64,000 nucleotides of DNA, from assembly GCF_026013615.1 (NCBI RefSeq), contig NZ_JAPDPI010000013.1, positions 52,564-116,563 on the forward strand, read 5' to 3'. Below, in pieces: positions 37,705 to 47,240 of the stretch. The position numbers were made by a program, and so were the translations under genes. Under the pieces are notes generated by a model, which ran no database searches, was not told the origin of the DNA, and worked only from the letters and a program-made list of their open reading frames with translations. The stretch is from Plebeiibacterium marinum. Lineage in GTDB: Bacteria; Bacteroidota; Bacteroidia; Bacteroidales; Marinilabiliaceae. Numbering within the stretch: the stretch's first letter is position 1; the number at the start of each line of letters is the position of its first letter.

Positions 37705-38485
37705 AATAGTATACAGAAACACTATCAGAAGTATAACAAGTAAATATGCCAATTGCGTTTTTGAGGTTGCCTGCCAATGGAGATGGTAAAATCAGGTTAT
37801 CATTATTGGCATCTTTGGCGTTCTCTATAGATTGTTGGTATTTAAAATTATCCTGTGTCAATCTTCTCAATACTACATCCAAATACTCTGTCCTACCCTT
37901 ATCGTCTTTAAACGAATAGTCAAAAAAGATAGTATCCAACTCTTCTTCACCACTATAATCCAACAACTTAACAATCCGATATACACTATCACTATCGTAG
38001 GAATCTATACTAACCATAAAAAAATTATGGAGCTTGTTTGGTGATAAAAGAAAATCAAACTGTACTCCTCCATCACTACTTTTAAAATTATTAATTTTGA
38101 TATCCTCTGGCACTGTAGTTTCTCCTTTTATCGTATCCTGATCCTCTGATATAAGAGTGAGGTATACTTTATCTTTTTTAGGAACAAACCTCAAATAACT
38201 ACCATAATTATAGATATAGCCAGATTCTGTATCTGAATAAAGACTGTGATAAAGCTCAATATTGTCAATAAACGCATCAAAGCTATGCGAATAGTCCAGG
38301 ATATAATCTTCATTTAATGGCTGCAACTTTGTTGCTGTTAACTTATACAAATTATTAGGTTCAAGATAACACTCTACAAAATAACCTGCATCCATTTTCA
38401 AATTATTATATGGTAATATTTGTTCCTCAATACACCCATAACCAACAATCATCAAGCAAATAATTAAATACAATATCTTTTTCAT
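37703..38485 (-). CDS. DUF4249-family outer-membrane lipoprotein
   Basis: 260 residues. A lipoprotein signal ends at C18 (VGYGC). The pattern of a short N-terminal strand, FVECYLEPN, TLISEDQDTIKGETTVPEDI and a C-terminal beta-rich domain matches DUF4249 proteins, which are almost always encoded beside a TonB-dependent receptor. It lies 50 bases after such a receptor on the same strand, so the pair probably forms an uptake complex comparable to SusCD, with unknown ligand. Confidence 0.85.
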   Translation of the reverse strand: MKKILYLIICLMIVGYGCIEEQILPYNNLKMDAGYFVECYLEPNNLYKLTATKLQPLNEDYILDYSHSFDAFIDNIELYHSLYSDTESGYIYNYGSYLRFVPKKDKVYLTLISEDQDTIKGETTVPEDIKINNFKSSDGGVQFDFLLSPNKLHNFFMVSIDSYDSDSVYRIVKLLDYSGEEELDTIFFDYSFKDDKGRTEYLDVVLRRLTQDNFKYQQSIENAKDANNDNLILPSPLAGNLKNAIGIFTCYTSDSVSVYY

Positions 38486-38535
38486 ACAAAAAAAATTATT
38501 TTGAAGATAAAAACCTCCATTTTCTGTTCAACAGG

Positions 38536-40734
38536 TTATAGCACATAGGTTAAAGTTACGTATGGCATAAAAGGAAAAATAACTCTCGACTTTAACCTGA
38601 ACCTGATGAAATAATCATCTTTATTTTCAGGTGCCACATATACAAATGTTGAATTTTGTTGGTTATACACATTATAAGCCCCTGCATTCAGTTTTATAAC
38701 ACTATGCTTTAAACTCTTAATATATTCAAAATTTACATCTAACCTGTGATTAGCCGGTAACCTGTAGTTATACCTTGTTTTATAAACCGGAATATACTCC
38801 ATGGAACCTTTGCTAATATCCTTTGCAACAGCCACTCCTTCCGGAACGGTTGCAGTCACCCCTGAACGATAGGTCCAAAGTGCATTAACCTTTACCTTTT
38901 CACTGATGCTGCCTGATAAATTTACCAGCATATTATGGCGAACATCATATTGGGGATTAAAATATTCACCCTGATTAATATCTGCAAATTGGTTTCTTAT
39001 CTCCGAATAAGTATAATTCACCCGAGAGTAAATTTTACTTGTATTACAGGCAACATCCAACTCAATCCCTCTGGCATTTCCCGTGCCACTAATCATTTTA
39101 TCGATACTTTGGTTAATATCAATTCTATTATAAGCATCAAAATCCTTAATCCTGCGCATTTTTTTATGGAACAGGGCGGCCTTCATCTTTACATTCCTAC
39201 TCATTCTGATTTTTGTACCCAAAGAAAACTGATCACAACTTGCCGGCATGTTTTGCCCAACAGGAACCCATACATCAACAGGACTCTGCACAGTTAACAC
39301 ATTCATCCGCTCTTCAAACTGGCGTGTATTTGCATAATCCAACCACCATGAAACATTAGGATTAACTGAAGAAAGCTTGAACCGGGGAGATAAAAAAAAC
39401 TCCGTATTTTCACCAAAATATACCAACGCGTTTATTCCGGCCTTCAAAATATAGCTATCTCCCATAAAACAGACCCCTTCAACAAAGGGATACAAAATTT
39501 CATTAGTAAGATTTTGGTTAGCAACATTTTCACTTTCCTGATTATACTTATAGTTCTTTTGCACGTATCCAACTCCGGACACCAACTGTAGTTCATCAGA
39601 TATATTGGTATTTAACCGGGTCAGAATACTAAGCTGGTCTGTTTGGGTATCCGTTTTTGAATCCACCTCCGACAAAACACCCACCATAGACTCATTTTTG
39701 TTGAAACCAACCACTGTACTAATCCTGGTTTGTTTTGTCAATATCCCATCCAACTTTATATTACTACTAAACGAGCCCCATTTTAAATCATAACTAAAAC
39801 TATTGCCAACAGATATGGGCAACTGATCATTTGTCACCAATCCAAAAGCCGAAACTTTCCATTTGCTATTTATTGGAAAATCATAAGATATGGTAAAATC
39901 AGAAAACGAATAAGAAGGAATAGATTCTTCGCCTGAAGAATTATACAAATCAGCTATAAGCTGAAAGTAAGATTTACGGAATGACATATTTAACAATGAC
40001 TTTTTTTTCTTGTCGGGACTAAACCTTGTTTTAACAGATGACGACAAAAAACCAACATTTAGCTCCCCGTAAAAACTATTATCAGTATATTTTGAGGGGC
40101 TCATATCAATATACGAAGACAAGGAACCATTATATTGAGCAGGAAAGCCTGATTTAAAAAATTTTGAATTGCTCAAAACAAAAGGATCGAAAATTGACAA
40201 GATACCTCCTATATGCTGAGGATCGGACACCGCTACCCCATTAACCAAATAAGCATTCTGCGAGCTATTCCCTCCCCGGACATAAATCCCCTCATCAAGC
40301 ATGCTCAATGAGGTTACCCCAGGCAATGTTGATAAATACTTTACTATGTCTTTTTCACCAAGAAACGAAGGAATCTGGTTCATCTTTTCAAGGCTGGATT
40401 GGCTATAATCATTACTGGAAGAGCTGGAAACATTTATTTCTTCTATAGAAAAATCTTTTGTCTGAAGTACAACCGTATCATTTTTAAAATTAACAACCGG
40501 AAGAAAGAAACTTTGGTAGTTCAAATGGTGAAACTCCAGTATATCCCCCAAGCTTGCAACAATCTGGAATTTCCCCAAACTATCAGTGACAGTACCAGTG
40601 TTATTGGCAACATTTATAATTTGAACATTATTTACAGGCACACCAGTATTGGTTAATACCGTCCCCATCTTTTGACTTATTAAAACAACCGGACTACATA
40701 AAAATAGTATACAGACAAATAATATCTTATTCAA
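38536..40734 (-). CDS. TonB-dependent receptor with carboxypeptidase-like N-terminal domain
   Basis: 732 residues from a TTG start at 40734, which gives the signal peptide NKILFVCILFLCSPVVLISQ. A longer frame from TTG 40767 would start inside the upstream terminator and at the expected transcription start, so it is rejected. After the signal comes a carboxypeptidase-regulatory-like domain (about 22-100), a plug domain with GIYVRGGNSSQNAYLVNG, and a 22-strand-type barrel. It pairs with the DUF4249 lipoprotein downstream. The ligand is unknown; FecA-like metallophore or oligomer import is possible. Confidence 0.9.
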   Translation of the reverse strand: MNKILFVCILFLCSPVVLISQKMGTVLTNTGVPVNNVQIINVANNTGTVTDSLGKFQIVASLGDILEFHHLNYQSFFLPVVNFKNDTVVLQTKDFSIEEINVSSSSSNDYSQSSLEKMNQIPSFLGEKDIVKYLSTLPGVTSLSMLDEGIYVRGGNSSQNAYLVNGVAVSDPQHIGGILSIFDPFVLSNSKFFKSGFPAQYNGSLSSYIDMSPSKYTDNSFYGELNVGFLSSSVKTRFSPDKKKKSLLNMSFRKSYFQLIADLYNSSGEESIPSYSFSDFTISYDFPINSKWKVSAFGLVTNDQLPISVGNSFSYDLKWGSFSSNIKLDGILTKQTRISTVVGFNKNESMVGVLSEVDSKTDTQTDQLSILTRLNTNISDELQLVSGVGYVQKNYKYNQESENVANQNLTNEILYPFVEGVCFMGDSYILKAGINALVYFGENTEFFLSPRFKLSSVNPNVSWWLDYANTRQFEERMNVLTVQSPVDVWVPVGQNMPASCDQFSLGTKIRMSRNVKMKAALFHKKMRRIKDFDAYNRIDINQSIDKMISGTGNARGIELDVACNTSKIYSRVNYTYSEIRNQFADINQGEYFNPQYDVRHNMLVNLSGSISEKVKVNALWTYRSGVTATVPEGVAVAKDISKGSMEYIPVYKTRYNYRLPANHRLDVNFEYIKSLKHSVIKLNAGAYNVYNQQNSTFVYVAPENKDDYFIRFRLKSRVIFPFMPYVTLTYVL

Positions 40735-40751
40735 CCTTACAGAGTTTACAA

Positions 40752-40790
40752 CAAAAAAAATCAGCAACCCAAAAATAAGAGTTGCTGATT
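40752..40790 (-). terminator. Rho-independent terminator of the DUF4988-like lipoprotein gene
   Basis: On the minus strand AATCAGCAAC pairs perfectly with GTTGCTGATT around a 12-base loop and is followed by a run of eight T (40760-40753). The loop contains the -7 element of the TonB-receptor gene. Confidence 0.85.
40770..40777 (-). promoter_or_regulatory. -7 element of the TonB-receptor operon, inside a terminator loop
   Basis: TATTTTTG on the minus strand matches TAnnTTTG. It occupies the loop of the preceding terminator hairpin and lies 35 bases before the TTG start at 40734. Confidence 0.55.
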
Positions 40791-40807
40791 ATTATTAAAA
40801 ATTAAAT

Positions 40808-42901
40808 TTACTCAGAAATCTTTTTATATCCCAATTTGTATTTTGTAGCAACCGACATATTGATTGGCAACTCATCGCTTTCAATACCATTCTCAAAAGG
40901 AGCTAACTGCAACAACCCTTTAATTTCCTGCGGATAACCTCCTTCATTATAGTCGCCATATTCAGCAAAGAAACAGCTTCCATGTCCTGCCCAAATAAGT
41001 TCCTGAATAGCATTGCTGCTATTAAACACACTAAATAGCGGATTTGCAGCAGTAATGGTATGGTTCATAAAATTCTTCATGGTATAATCATACTTCACTT
41101 TTAATAGTGCCGTATAATCTTCAGGATAAGTATATTTTTCAACTACCATACCCAAGTCTGCATCATATACATCTGTTCTGTAAGCCAAACCTAAAGCTGC
41201 AAATAGTTCATCATATCCTTTGTCTGCAAGCTGTTTTGAATTAACCTGCAACTCAGTAGCATTGCCTTCTGAATCGTACAACACTTTAATAACATCGATA
41301 GCTTCATTAACAGGAGAACTGACTGTGGTTAATTTACCATTAGTGTAATTCATTTTTAGGATTTGCTCTTCAACTCCTTCATTATAATACACAATACCAT
41401 CAATCTTATCATCCAACACTACAATCTTATATAAATTCTCCAATTCGTGACTCACGGTATAATTGGCACCTTCATATTCATAAGCCAAAGTAGCTCTCTG
41501 AATTTCATCACCTGGTTCGTAGATATTGTATTCTTTGTACAATATTTTATAGGTACCTGCTATATTATCCGGATTGTAAATTTCATCCGGAGAGATGGCA
41601 ATATAATCTTTTAACAACGAACCTGAAACCTCATCTACATCTGTAGTGTATTCGATAGCTTTATATCCATATCTGTACCTACCATTATAGATCTCACCTT
41701 CTTTGTATGATTGATAATCAACACTTACTCCCCCCTCTTCATTGACACTAAATGCTGTATAATCATACATCTCAAACCAACCCATACCTTGTTTCAAAGC
41801 ATATATTACCCCATTTATTTCTTTAAGCATATATTTCTTATGCATCTCTGCCACTTGCCATTTTCTAACATAATACCTGTATCCACTCTCCCATTCCTCT
41901 GTAACATCATTATATTCATCATAATACTCTCGATCATAGAAACGATAACGATAATTCTCTTTGCTTATTACACAATACTCATAACTATCAAAAAAATCAT
42001 TTGCTGTACCTTCATAACCACTTATTCCATCAGGAAAAAGCTCACTAAAAGCCACTTCTGCTAAAATAATTTCTTCATTAGATTCTGTATCAATGATAAT
42101 TTCTTCATCTAATTCCATATAGTCAGGGTAAGAATCCCATTCATCTCCAGCAGGTACCGCCTTACTTTTTGTAGCAAACTCAATCAGGCTCTGACTCTCA
42201 ATTTCACCCTCAGCATTATATACACGGCTTAATGTAGCATTTTTAGTGGCTTTATTGAGTACAGTAGTGTAATAATTAATATCTGTTAACTGGTTCAAAT
42301 CATTGTATACAAAGTCAGCCACCTTAATATCGCCGTTGGCAATGGTTTCCAATAAATACTCACCATTTAAATCGCCCAACTTAATTCCCTGAACATCTTC
42401 TTCGTAAAACAGAACATATTCATATGAAGTTCCATCAGTTAGCGTTAATTTTAAAATGGCAGTCTCCGAATCGTATTCAACATTTTGAATTCCGGTTCCA
42501 TCAGCACCATCAGTTCCAGCTTCTCCTTGTTCACCCTGAGCTTTAACACCAGTATCTGTATCGCCAATCCACCAATTTCCATTAGCTCCGATAGATGGCA
42601 TGTCGGCTTCTGCCTTTACGCCAAGATCTTCTCCATTTACCCACCAGTTTCCGTTATCACCAACAGCAGGCACAATACTTTGTGGGGTTGCCGTTGTAAT
42701 ACTTGATCCGTTTGCAAACGTAAGCACCATGTTTTCCCCTTCAAAACCAACACTTGTAATAGCAGTTTGGCTATTGAGCAAAGCCTTTAGCTCTGCAATT
42801 TCCTGTTCCAATGCAGCAACATCTGCATCATCATCACTTTTCTCACAAGCCGTAAACGCAATTAGCACAATTGCGAACAGCCAATAGGTTAAATTTCTCA
42901 T
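40808..42901 (-). CDS. Surface lipoprotein with DUF4988-like coiled-coil and collagen-like N-terminus
   Basis: 697 residues. The lipobox is FTAC (C19). A short coiled coil (about 26-44), then two copies of a GNWW-(I/V)-x-(G/N)-(D/E)-D/T-x-G-V-KA unit (about 83-120) and a collagen-like G-x-y run (GEQGEAGTDGADGTG) resemble the DUF4988/PL29-N region of Bacteroidales surface proteins. The remaining 550 residues are acidic, Tyr/Asp/Glu-rich and beta-like, with repeated Y-D-x-x-G segments; no enzyme motif was recognised. It is a single-gene unit with a strong terminator. A structural or binding role at the cell surface is inference. Confidence 0.72.
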   Translation of the reverse strand: MRNLTYWLFAIVLIAFTACEKSDDDADVAALEQEIAELKALLNSQTAITSVGFEGENMVLTFANGSSITTATPQSIVPAVGDNGNWWVNGEDLGVKAEADMPSIGANGNWWIGDTDTGVKAQGEQGEAGTDGADGTGIQNVEYDSETAILKLTLTDGTSYEYVLFYEEDVQGIKLGDLNGEYLLETIANGDIKVADFVYNDLNQLTDINYYTTVLNKATKNATLSRVYNAEGEIESQSLIEFATKSKAVPAGDEWDSYPDYMELDEEIIIDTESNEEIILAEVAFSELFPDGISGYEGTANDFFDSYEYCVISKENYRYRFYDREYYDEYNDVTEEWESGYRYYVRKWQVAEMHKKYMLKEINGVIYALKQGMGWFEMYDYTAFSVNEEGGVSVDYQSYKEGEIYNGRYRYGYKAIEYTTDVDEVSGSLLKDYIAISPDEIYNPDNIAGTYKILYKEYNIYEPGDEIQRATLAYEYEGANYTVSHELENLYKIVVLDDKIDGIVYYNEGVEEQILKMNYTNGKLTTVSSPVNEAIDVIKVLYDSEGNATELQVNSKQLADKGYDELFAALGLAYRTDVYDADLGMVVEKYTYPEDYTALLKVKYDYTMKNFMNHTITAANPLFSVFNSSNAIQELIWAGHGSCFFAEYGDYNEGGYPQEIKGLLQLAPFENGIESDELPINMSVATKYKLGYKKISE

Positions 42902-43087
42902 TTTAATAATAAAATTAATTGTTTAAATGGTAGGTAATACGTACACAATGTTTAATAGTTACCAATTATAGACTAACAAATGTCGAAATAACAAAACACT
43001 TTTCATCAACACACTCATAATTTGCATGTTATTGAGAGATTTTTCTCGTTATTTTTTTAAATATTATTATCTAACTGCTTTTCATCA

Positions 43088-44995
43088 CTAAATATTTTTG
43101 ACCAAAACAGCCTTTGCCTCATCATACTTAGCTACCGACTCCAAAAACTCCACAAAATCGTTATATTTTTCTTTAGGATATTCGCCCTTATAAATTTTAA
43201 ACTCTCTTTTGTAAACAATATTTCTTCCTTCAGCCACTGCAGAACAAGCATACAACCCAAACTCCGATTTTAACTCAACAGGCTTTGGCAAGGCCTCCAT
43301 TTTATAACCTTCCGGCATAATATAGTTTATGGTATCATTTTCGCTATAAGGTCGCGACAACAACATTGGTGATTTCCTGTTTCGGGAATACGGAGGCAAA
43401 CTACTGGATTTGTTTAACGAATTCAGTGAAAAAAACATACGATCCCCCATGATACTGCCAAAAGCAGGGATTGATAATTTGACTTCCTTTTCAACCCAAG
43501 GCTTACGCTCCTTATAAGCTGTAACATTATAGTCAAGCAAATCAAAATGGGGAAGGTTAACCGAATTAATTACAGCCTTTCTCCGATCTGTTTCATCTAA
43601 GATTGTTAATGCAAAACTTTCAGGAAACAAAGCCCCCCTGAATATCTGGTGCATCTCAAGTTCAGATGCTTCTTTCACATTAATTTTAACATGGGCACGT
43701 GTGTTGATATTATTATCATTAACAGTATAAGATGGAGTCTTTAACAACTCCCCCCCAGTATCCTTAATCACCAAAGCATACCTATCATCAGTTGACGAAC
43801 CCATATAGCCACAAGGATAATGAGAATTGGTACATTCCAACCACAGGGTATCACTTTCCAAAATCACACACGACACAATATGGTTGAAGCTATTTTCAAC
43901 AAATTCAGTCTTTGTCCTTTGGTGATTACCTGCATAAATAAGGCAATAATGGGCATCATATCCCAACTTACACAGTAACGATGTTACATAATTTGACAAT
44001 GCTTTACAATCTCCATACGACAGTCTGTCCACAGTTTCTGCATCAAAGGGTTGCCACCCGCCAATACCTTCCTTAATACTTACATACCTGTTTTTTTGCT
44101 GAGAATATTGGTAGGCAATGGCAATCTTATCATAATCACTCATCCCTTCTTTAAACATTTGCCTAACCTCGTCCACTGTTTCCACGGGGATATTATCCTT
44201 ACCCTGGTTTAAACGTCCAACATATTGCCCATAGTCATTCCACGATTCAAAACTCCCTTTATAATTATCGATTATAAATTTTGCGGGCGCCATATGAACC
44301 GTAGGTATCCACCCCTCAAACTTACCCGCCAGCACTTCTTCCTGTGGAGCTTCAAAACCTTTTATTTCCCAACTCACCTCCTTTATCCCATCATTTACAA
44401 CCTCCTTTGCCTGGGTTTCCACATTAAATTCCTCATAACGATATTTAAACACTTCTGGAGCAGTTATTTTATAACTAAGCCTTTCTACCGAAGTATTATA
44501 GCCATTAAACGCACTCCATCCGCGTAAATAAAATGTTGAATTAAATTTATGCTGAAAAGAATATGCCACTGTATATGGATAGGTATTATACTTTGGATCA
44601 ATCACTTTCACCCGATTATCTTCATATAATGAATTGCCCGATACGGCAGAAAAATCCCTGATTTCACTCAAAGGAATAGATTTGACTTTCTTCCCTTCAG
44701 CATCATAAACAGTTGCCGAAATATCAGTAATGGAACTCAGCTTGTCATAAGCCTCTTCAAACAAGGCTTTGTCTTTTCCACTCTCCTTTAATATGGTAAC
44801 AACATATTTTTCGTGGTATACAACTTTTGAAAGTGAGACTACCTCAACTACAGTGTTTTTCTCCCGGACAACCGCATCCGCTCCGGTTAATAATTCTTTC
44901 GGGATGGAAGACACCGGGTACATTGGAGCTTTTTTAGCCCAAAGCCCAACCGTGCAAAAAAGAAAGCACAGTAAAATTTTATAATGAAGCTGCAT
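43088..44995 (-). CDS. DUF3857 / transglutaminase-like secreted protein
   Basis: 635 residues with a signal peptide (1-20, ending GLWAK). An N-terminal DUF3857 beta domain (about 50-220) is followed by a transglutaminase-like domain (about 275-410) with YGDCKALSNY (C330), NHIVSC (H372) and WLECT. In this last position the family usually has Asp, and here it is E387. The C-terminal part is a DUF2569/DUF3858-like beta domain. The start overlaps the end of the upstream DUF3857 paralogue by 17 bases, so the pair is coupled. Activity on proteins or peptides in the periplasm is possible but not proven for the family. Confidence 0.85.
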   Translation of the reverse strand: MQLHYKILLCFLFCTVGLWAKKAPMYPVSSIPKELLTGADAVVREKNTVVEVVSLSKVVYHEKYVVTILKESGKDKALFEEAYDKLSSITDISATVYDAEGKKVKSIPLSEIRDFSAVSGNSLYEDNRVKVIDPKYNTYPYTVAYSFQHKFNSTFYLRGWSAFNGYNTSVERLSYKITAPEVFKYRYEEFNVETQAKEVVNDGIKEVSWEIKGFEAPQEEVLAGKFEGWIPTVHMAPAKFIIDNYKGSFESWNDYGQYVGRLNQGKDNIPVETVDEVRQMFKEGMSDYDKIAIAYQYSQQKNRYVSIKEGIGGWQPFDAETVDRLSYGDCKALSNYVTSLLCKLGYDAHYCLIYAGNHQRTKTEFVENSFNHIVSCVILESDTLWLECTNSHYPCGYMGSSTDDRYALVIKDTGGELLKTPSYTVNDNNINTRAHVKINVKEASELEMHQIFRGALFPESFALTILDETDRRKAVINSVNLPHFDLLDYNVTAYKERKPWVEKEVKLSIPAFGSIMGDRMFFSLNSLNKSSSLPPYSRNRKSPMLLSRPYSENDTINYIMPEGYKMEALPKPVELKSEFGLYACSAVAEGRNIVYKREFKIYKGEYPKEKYNDFVEFLESVAKYDEAKAVLVKNI

Positions 44996-46868
44996 CCTGA
45001 CTCTTTTTAATGATTACCGGTTCTGCATGTTTTTCGATCACTAAAGCATATAGATGTTTCAGATAGGCATATTCTTCAGATGTAAATATTGCCTTATCAA
45101 TTTTCATCACATAGGTAACACTCAATTTGTTTCCTAATACGCTATAGTTTATCAAGACTGAACCTGATTTCTCAGGCAGTAAAATCCTGGTAGGTTTTGG
45201 CACGGCATCAAAACCATATCCATCCGGAATGGTTAAATTAAACATAACCAACTTCTCTCGTTTATAAGCAAAATCGACCGGATATTTACGCTCTTCCATT
45301 TTAAATGGATTACTTTCCACCTTATCAAACACAAATGGGTTAATCATTATCATTTCACCCACTTGCTGTGTAAGGTTACTGACTTTTATTGTATAATCCT
45401 CTGAAACCGGTTTATAGATGGAATCCAGATTGGTTAAAGTACAATCCTTAACCCTCAACCCGGGATGCTCATATTCAAACGCTTCCAAAAATTCATCCTC
45501 ACTTGCATATTTTTTATACTGTTTCCTGAAATCGTAAGCCGAATATTCAAAACGTTTACATTTCAGGGTACCCTCGGCTTCAAGATTTTCATTTAATTTC
45601 AGATCATAAAGAGAAGAACTCTTGTCTTTTTTATCTGTTTTCAAGTCAATCCAGGTACCACTTTCATTATTAATCAATCTCCCGGTTTTATTCAAACAAC
45701 GCAATGGCAGCATATCGGCAGGCATCAATTTCTCTGTAGCATCCAAAAGATACTCCTTATCTCCTATTTTTGCCCGGATAAACATGTAATTTAGTTTCTC
45801 CAGACTGGGATAAAACTGATGCAACCTACCATTTTCACGGGTACTTATGGCTACGGGCAAGGCATAAACATCCAATTTCTGCAATAACTGATAAAGCATC
45901 ATATTAATTTCAGCAGAATTAGCCTTTTTATCCTTATACACACCCCCCAAATGGGACTCAGTTGAAAAAAGGGATTCCACTTCATTCCATTCTACCTGTT
46001 TTATTGCTTCATAGGCCGCAATCATTTTATCGTAAGGATCTGAATATTTGGCTTCAATCTCTTTTTTAACAGCATTTAACCCGCCAACACCATTGGTAAG
46101 TGCACCGCCAAAGTAGGAATTGGACCTCAACCTCTTATTTACAGCTTCCCATGAAGTGGTAAAGCCTTTGAAATAACCTGGAAAACTAACTCTTAAAATA
46201 TCAAATTCAAACTTAGAAATATAGTTTTCTTTTGAATCCATAAAAGATTCTGTTTTGAAAGCAGGTACATTTTTCGCTACATAAGCATTATCGCCTTGGG
46301 GCATTACAGGAAAGTACCCTCTGGATCTTTTCCTAAATTCCACTTCAGGGGTATTTTCCAACACCAGTTCGCAATATCTAACCGGAATCTCGCGCTGGAA
46401 TGCAAATTCAGAAGGCAATAGCAATTGTGTAGTTTCAATATCGTATATACTCCCTACCTTTATATTAGGCAAAGCAACTTTCATACGATAATAATCTTCT
46501 GTTATTTTTAATTTATAAATGGATTCATTTCTCAACCTCTCCTCAACTACTTCTCCATTTTCAAGGTTATATACCTTTCCTCTGACCTGCATGTCTTCTT
46601 TTCCGGGGAAGGAAAACTCAGAAAGAGAAACACCCGATTTCTTTAATATTTTAACTCGGGTAATTGTGGTAAACCTGTAATCATTCCCATTAAAAAATCC
46701 GTACTTACACAAAACAACAGCTGCAGCACTTGTGTCCGGCTCATAAACTGTCATTTTTAAATCTTCAATATCTACTTTGCCAAATTTGATAGGTGCTTTT
46801 GCCGAAGAGAATTGAGTAGAGATGAAAAAAAAGAAGCAAAATGCAACCAAAGAAAATGTTTTAGTCAT
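44979..46868 (-). CDS. DUF3857 paralogue with a degenerate transglutaminase domain
   Basis: 629 residues with a signal peptide (1-23, ending FSSAK). It has the same domain order as its downstream neighbour: DUF3857 (about 55-225) and a transglutaminase-like region (about 270-385). The triad is lost: the cysteine position reads ANSAEIN, the histidine position reads KLNYMFI, and only the aspartate is kept (LLDATEK). It is probably a non-catalytic partner or binding protein. It is the first gene of a two-gene operon with a promoter at 46936-46943. Confidence 0.82.
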   Translation of the reverse strand: MTKTFSLVAFCFFFFISTQFSSAKAPIKFGKVDIEDLKMTVYEPDTSAAAVVLCKYGFFNGNDYRFTTITRVKILKKSGVSLSEFSFPGKEDMQVRGKVYNLENGEVVEERLRNESIYKLKITEDYYRMKVALPNIKVGSIYDIETTQLLLPSEFAFQREIPVRYCELVLENTPEVEFRKRSRGYFPVMPQGDNAYVAKNVPAFKTESFMDSKENYISKFEFDILRVSFPGYFKGFTTSWEAVNKRLRSNSYFGGALTNGVGGLNAVKKEIEAKYSDPYDKMIAAYEAIKQVEWNEVESLFSTESHLGGVYKDKKANSAEINMMLYQLLQKLDVYALPVAISTRENGRLHQFYPSLEKLNYMFIRAKIGDKEYLLDATEKLMPADMLPLRCLNKTGRLINNESGTWIDLKTDKKDKSSSLYDLKLNENLEAEGTLKCKRFEYSAYDFRKQYKKYASEDEFLEAFEYEHPGLRVKDCTLTNLDSIYKPVSEDYTIKVSNLTQQVGEMIMINPFVFDKVESNPFKMEERKYPVDFAYKREKLVMFNLTIPDGYGFDAVPKPTRILLPEKSGSVLINYSVLGNKLSVTYVMKIDKAIFTSEEYAYLKHLYALVIEKHAEPVIIKKSQDAASL

Positions 46869-46935
46869 AATGTATTTTTATCCAGGGTTTAAAACTTTAT
46901 ACAAAATAAACATTTAAACCAACACGCCCAAAATA

Positions 46936-46943
46936 CAAATGTA
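46936..46943 (-). promoter_or_regulatory. -7 element of the DUF3857 operon
   Basis: TACATTTG on the minus strand, 67 bases upstream of the ATG at 46868. Confidence 0.5.
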
Positions 46944-47240
46944 CTATTTAGTCAAGTTCAACACCCCATTCATCAAAAGCCATAGCTATATTGACAATAT
47001 AAATAACCTAAGAAGTACTATTAACTGAGACATCAGAGACCATATAACGCGAAAAAGGCCATGTTTGGGGAAACAACGGCCTTTTCATTCTCAACTAACA
47101 CAACACACAACATTCATTTGTTTAAATAACACACAACACTAACAAATGAATAGTTAATACTTTACGATTAATCAATTAATCATTTGACAAGATAGATATA
47201 AAAGTAAGAAAAATCAATTTTTTTTAAAAATTTTCAATTT
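46944..47240. other. Intergenic region with a terminator and an 11-base inverted repeat
   Basis: No gene seen. Besides the terminator at 47050-47085 it holds ATTCATTTGTT (47112-47122) and AACAAATGAAT (47141-47151), a perfect inverted repeat with an 18-base loop and no U-tract. Confidence 0.5.
47050..47085 (-). terminator. Rho-independent terminator downstream of the nitroreductase
   Basis: AAAAGGCC and GGCCTTTT enclose an inner TGTTT/AAACA stem. Read on the minus strand it ends in a T-run. It lies about 155 bases after the nitroreductase stop. Confidence 0.75.

Noticed and set aside
47112..47151. Inverted repeat read as a terminator
   Set aside because: It has no U-tract and a weak AT-rich stem; a true terminator is already present at 47050-47085.
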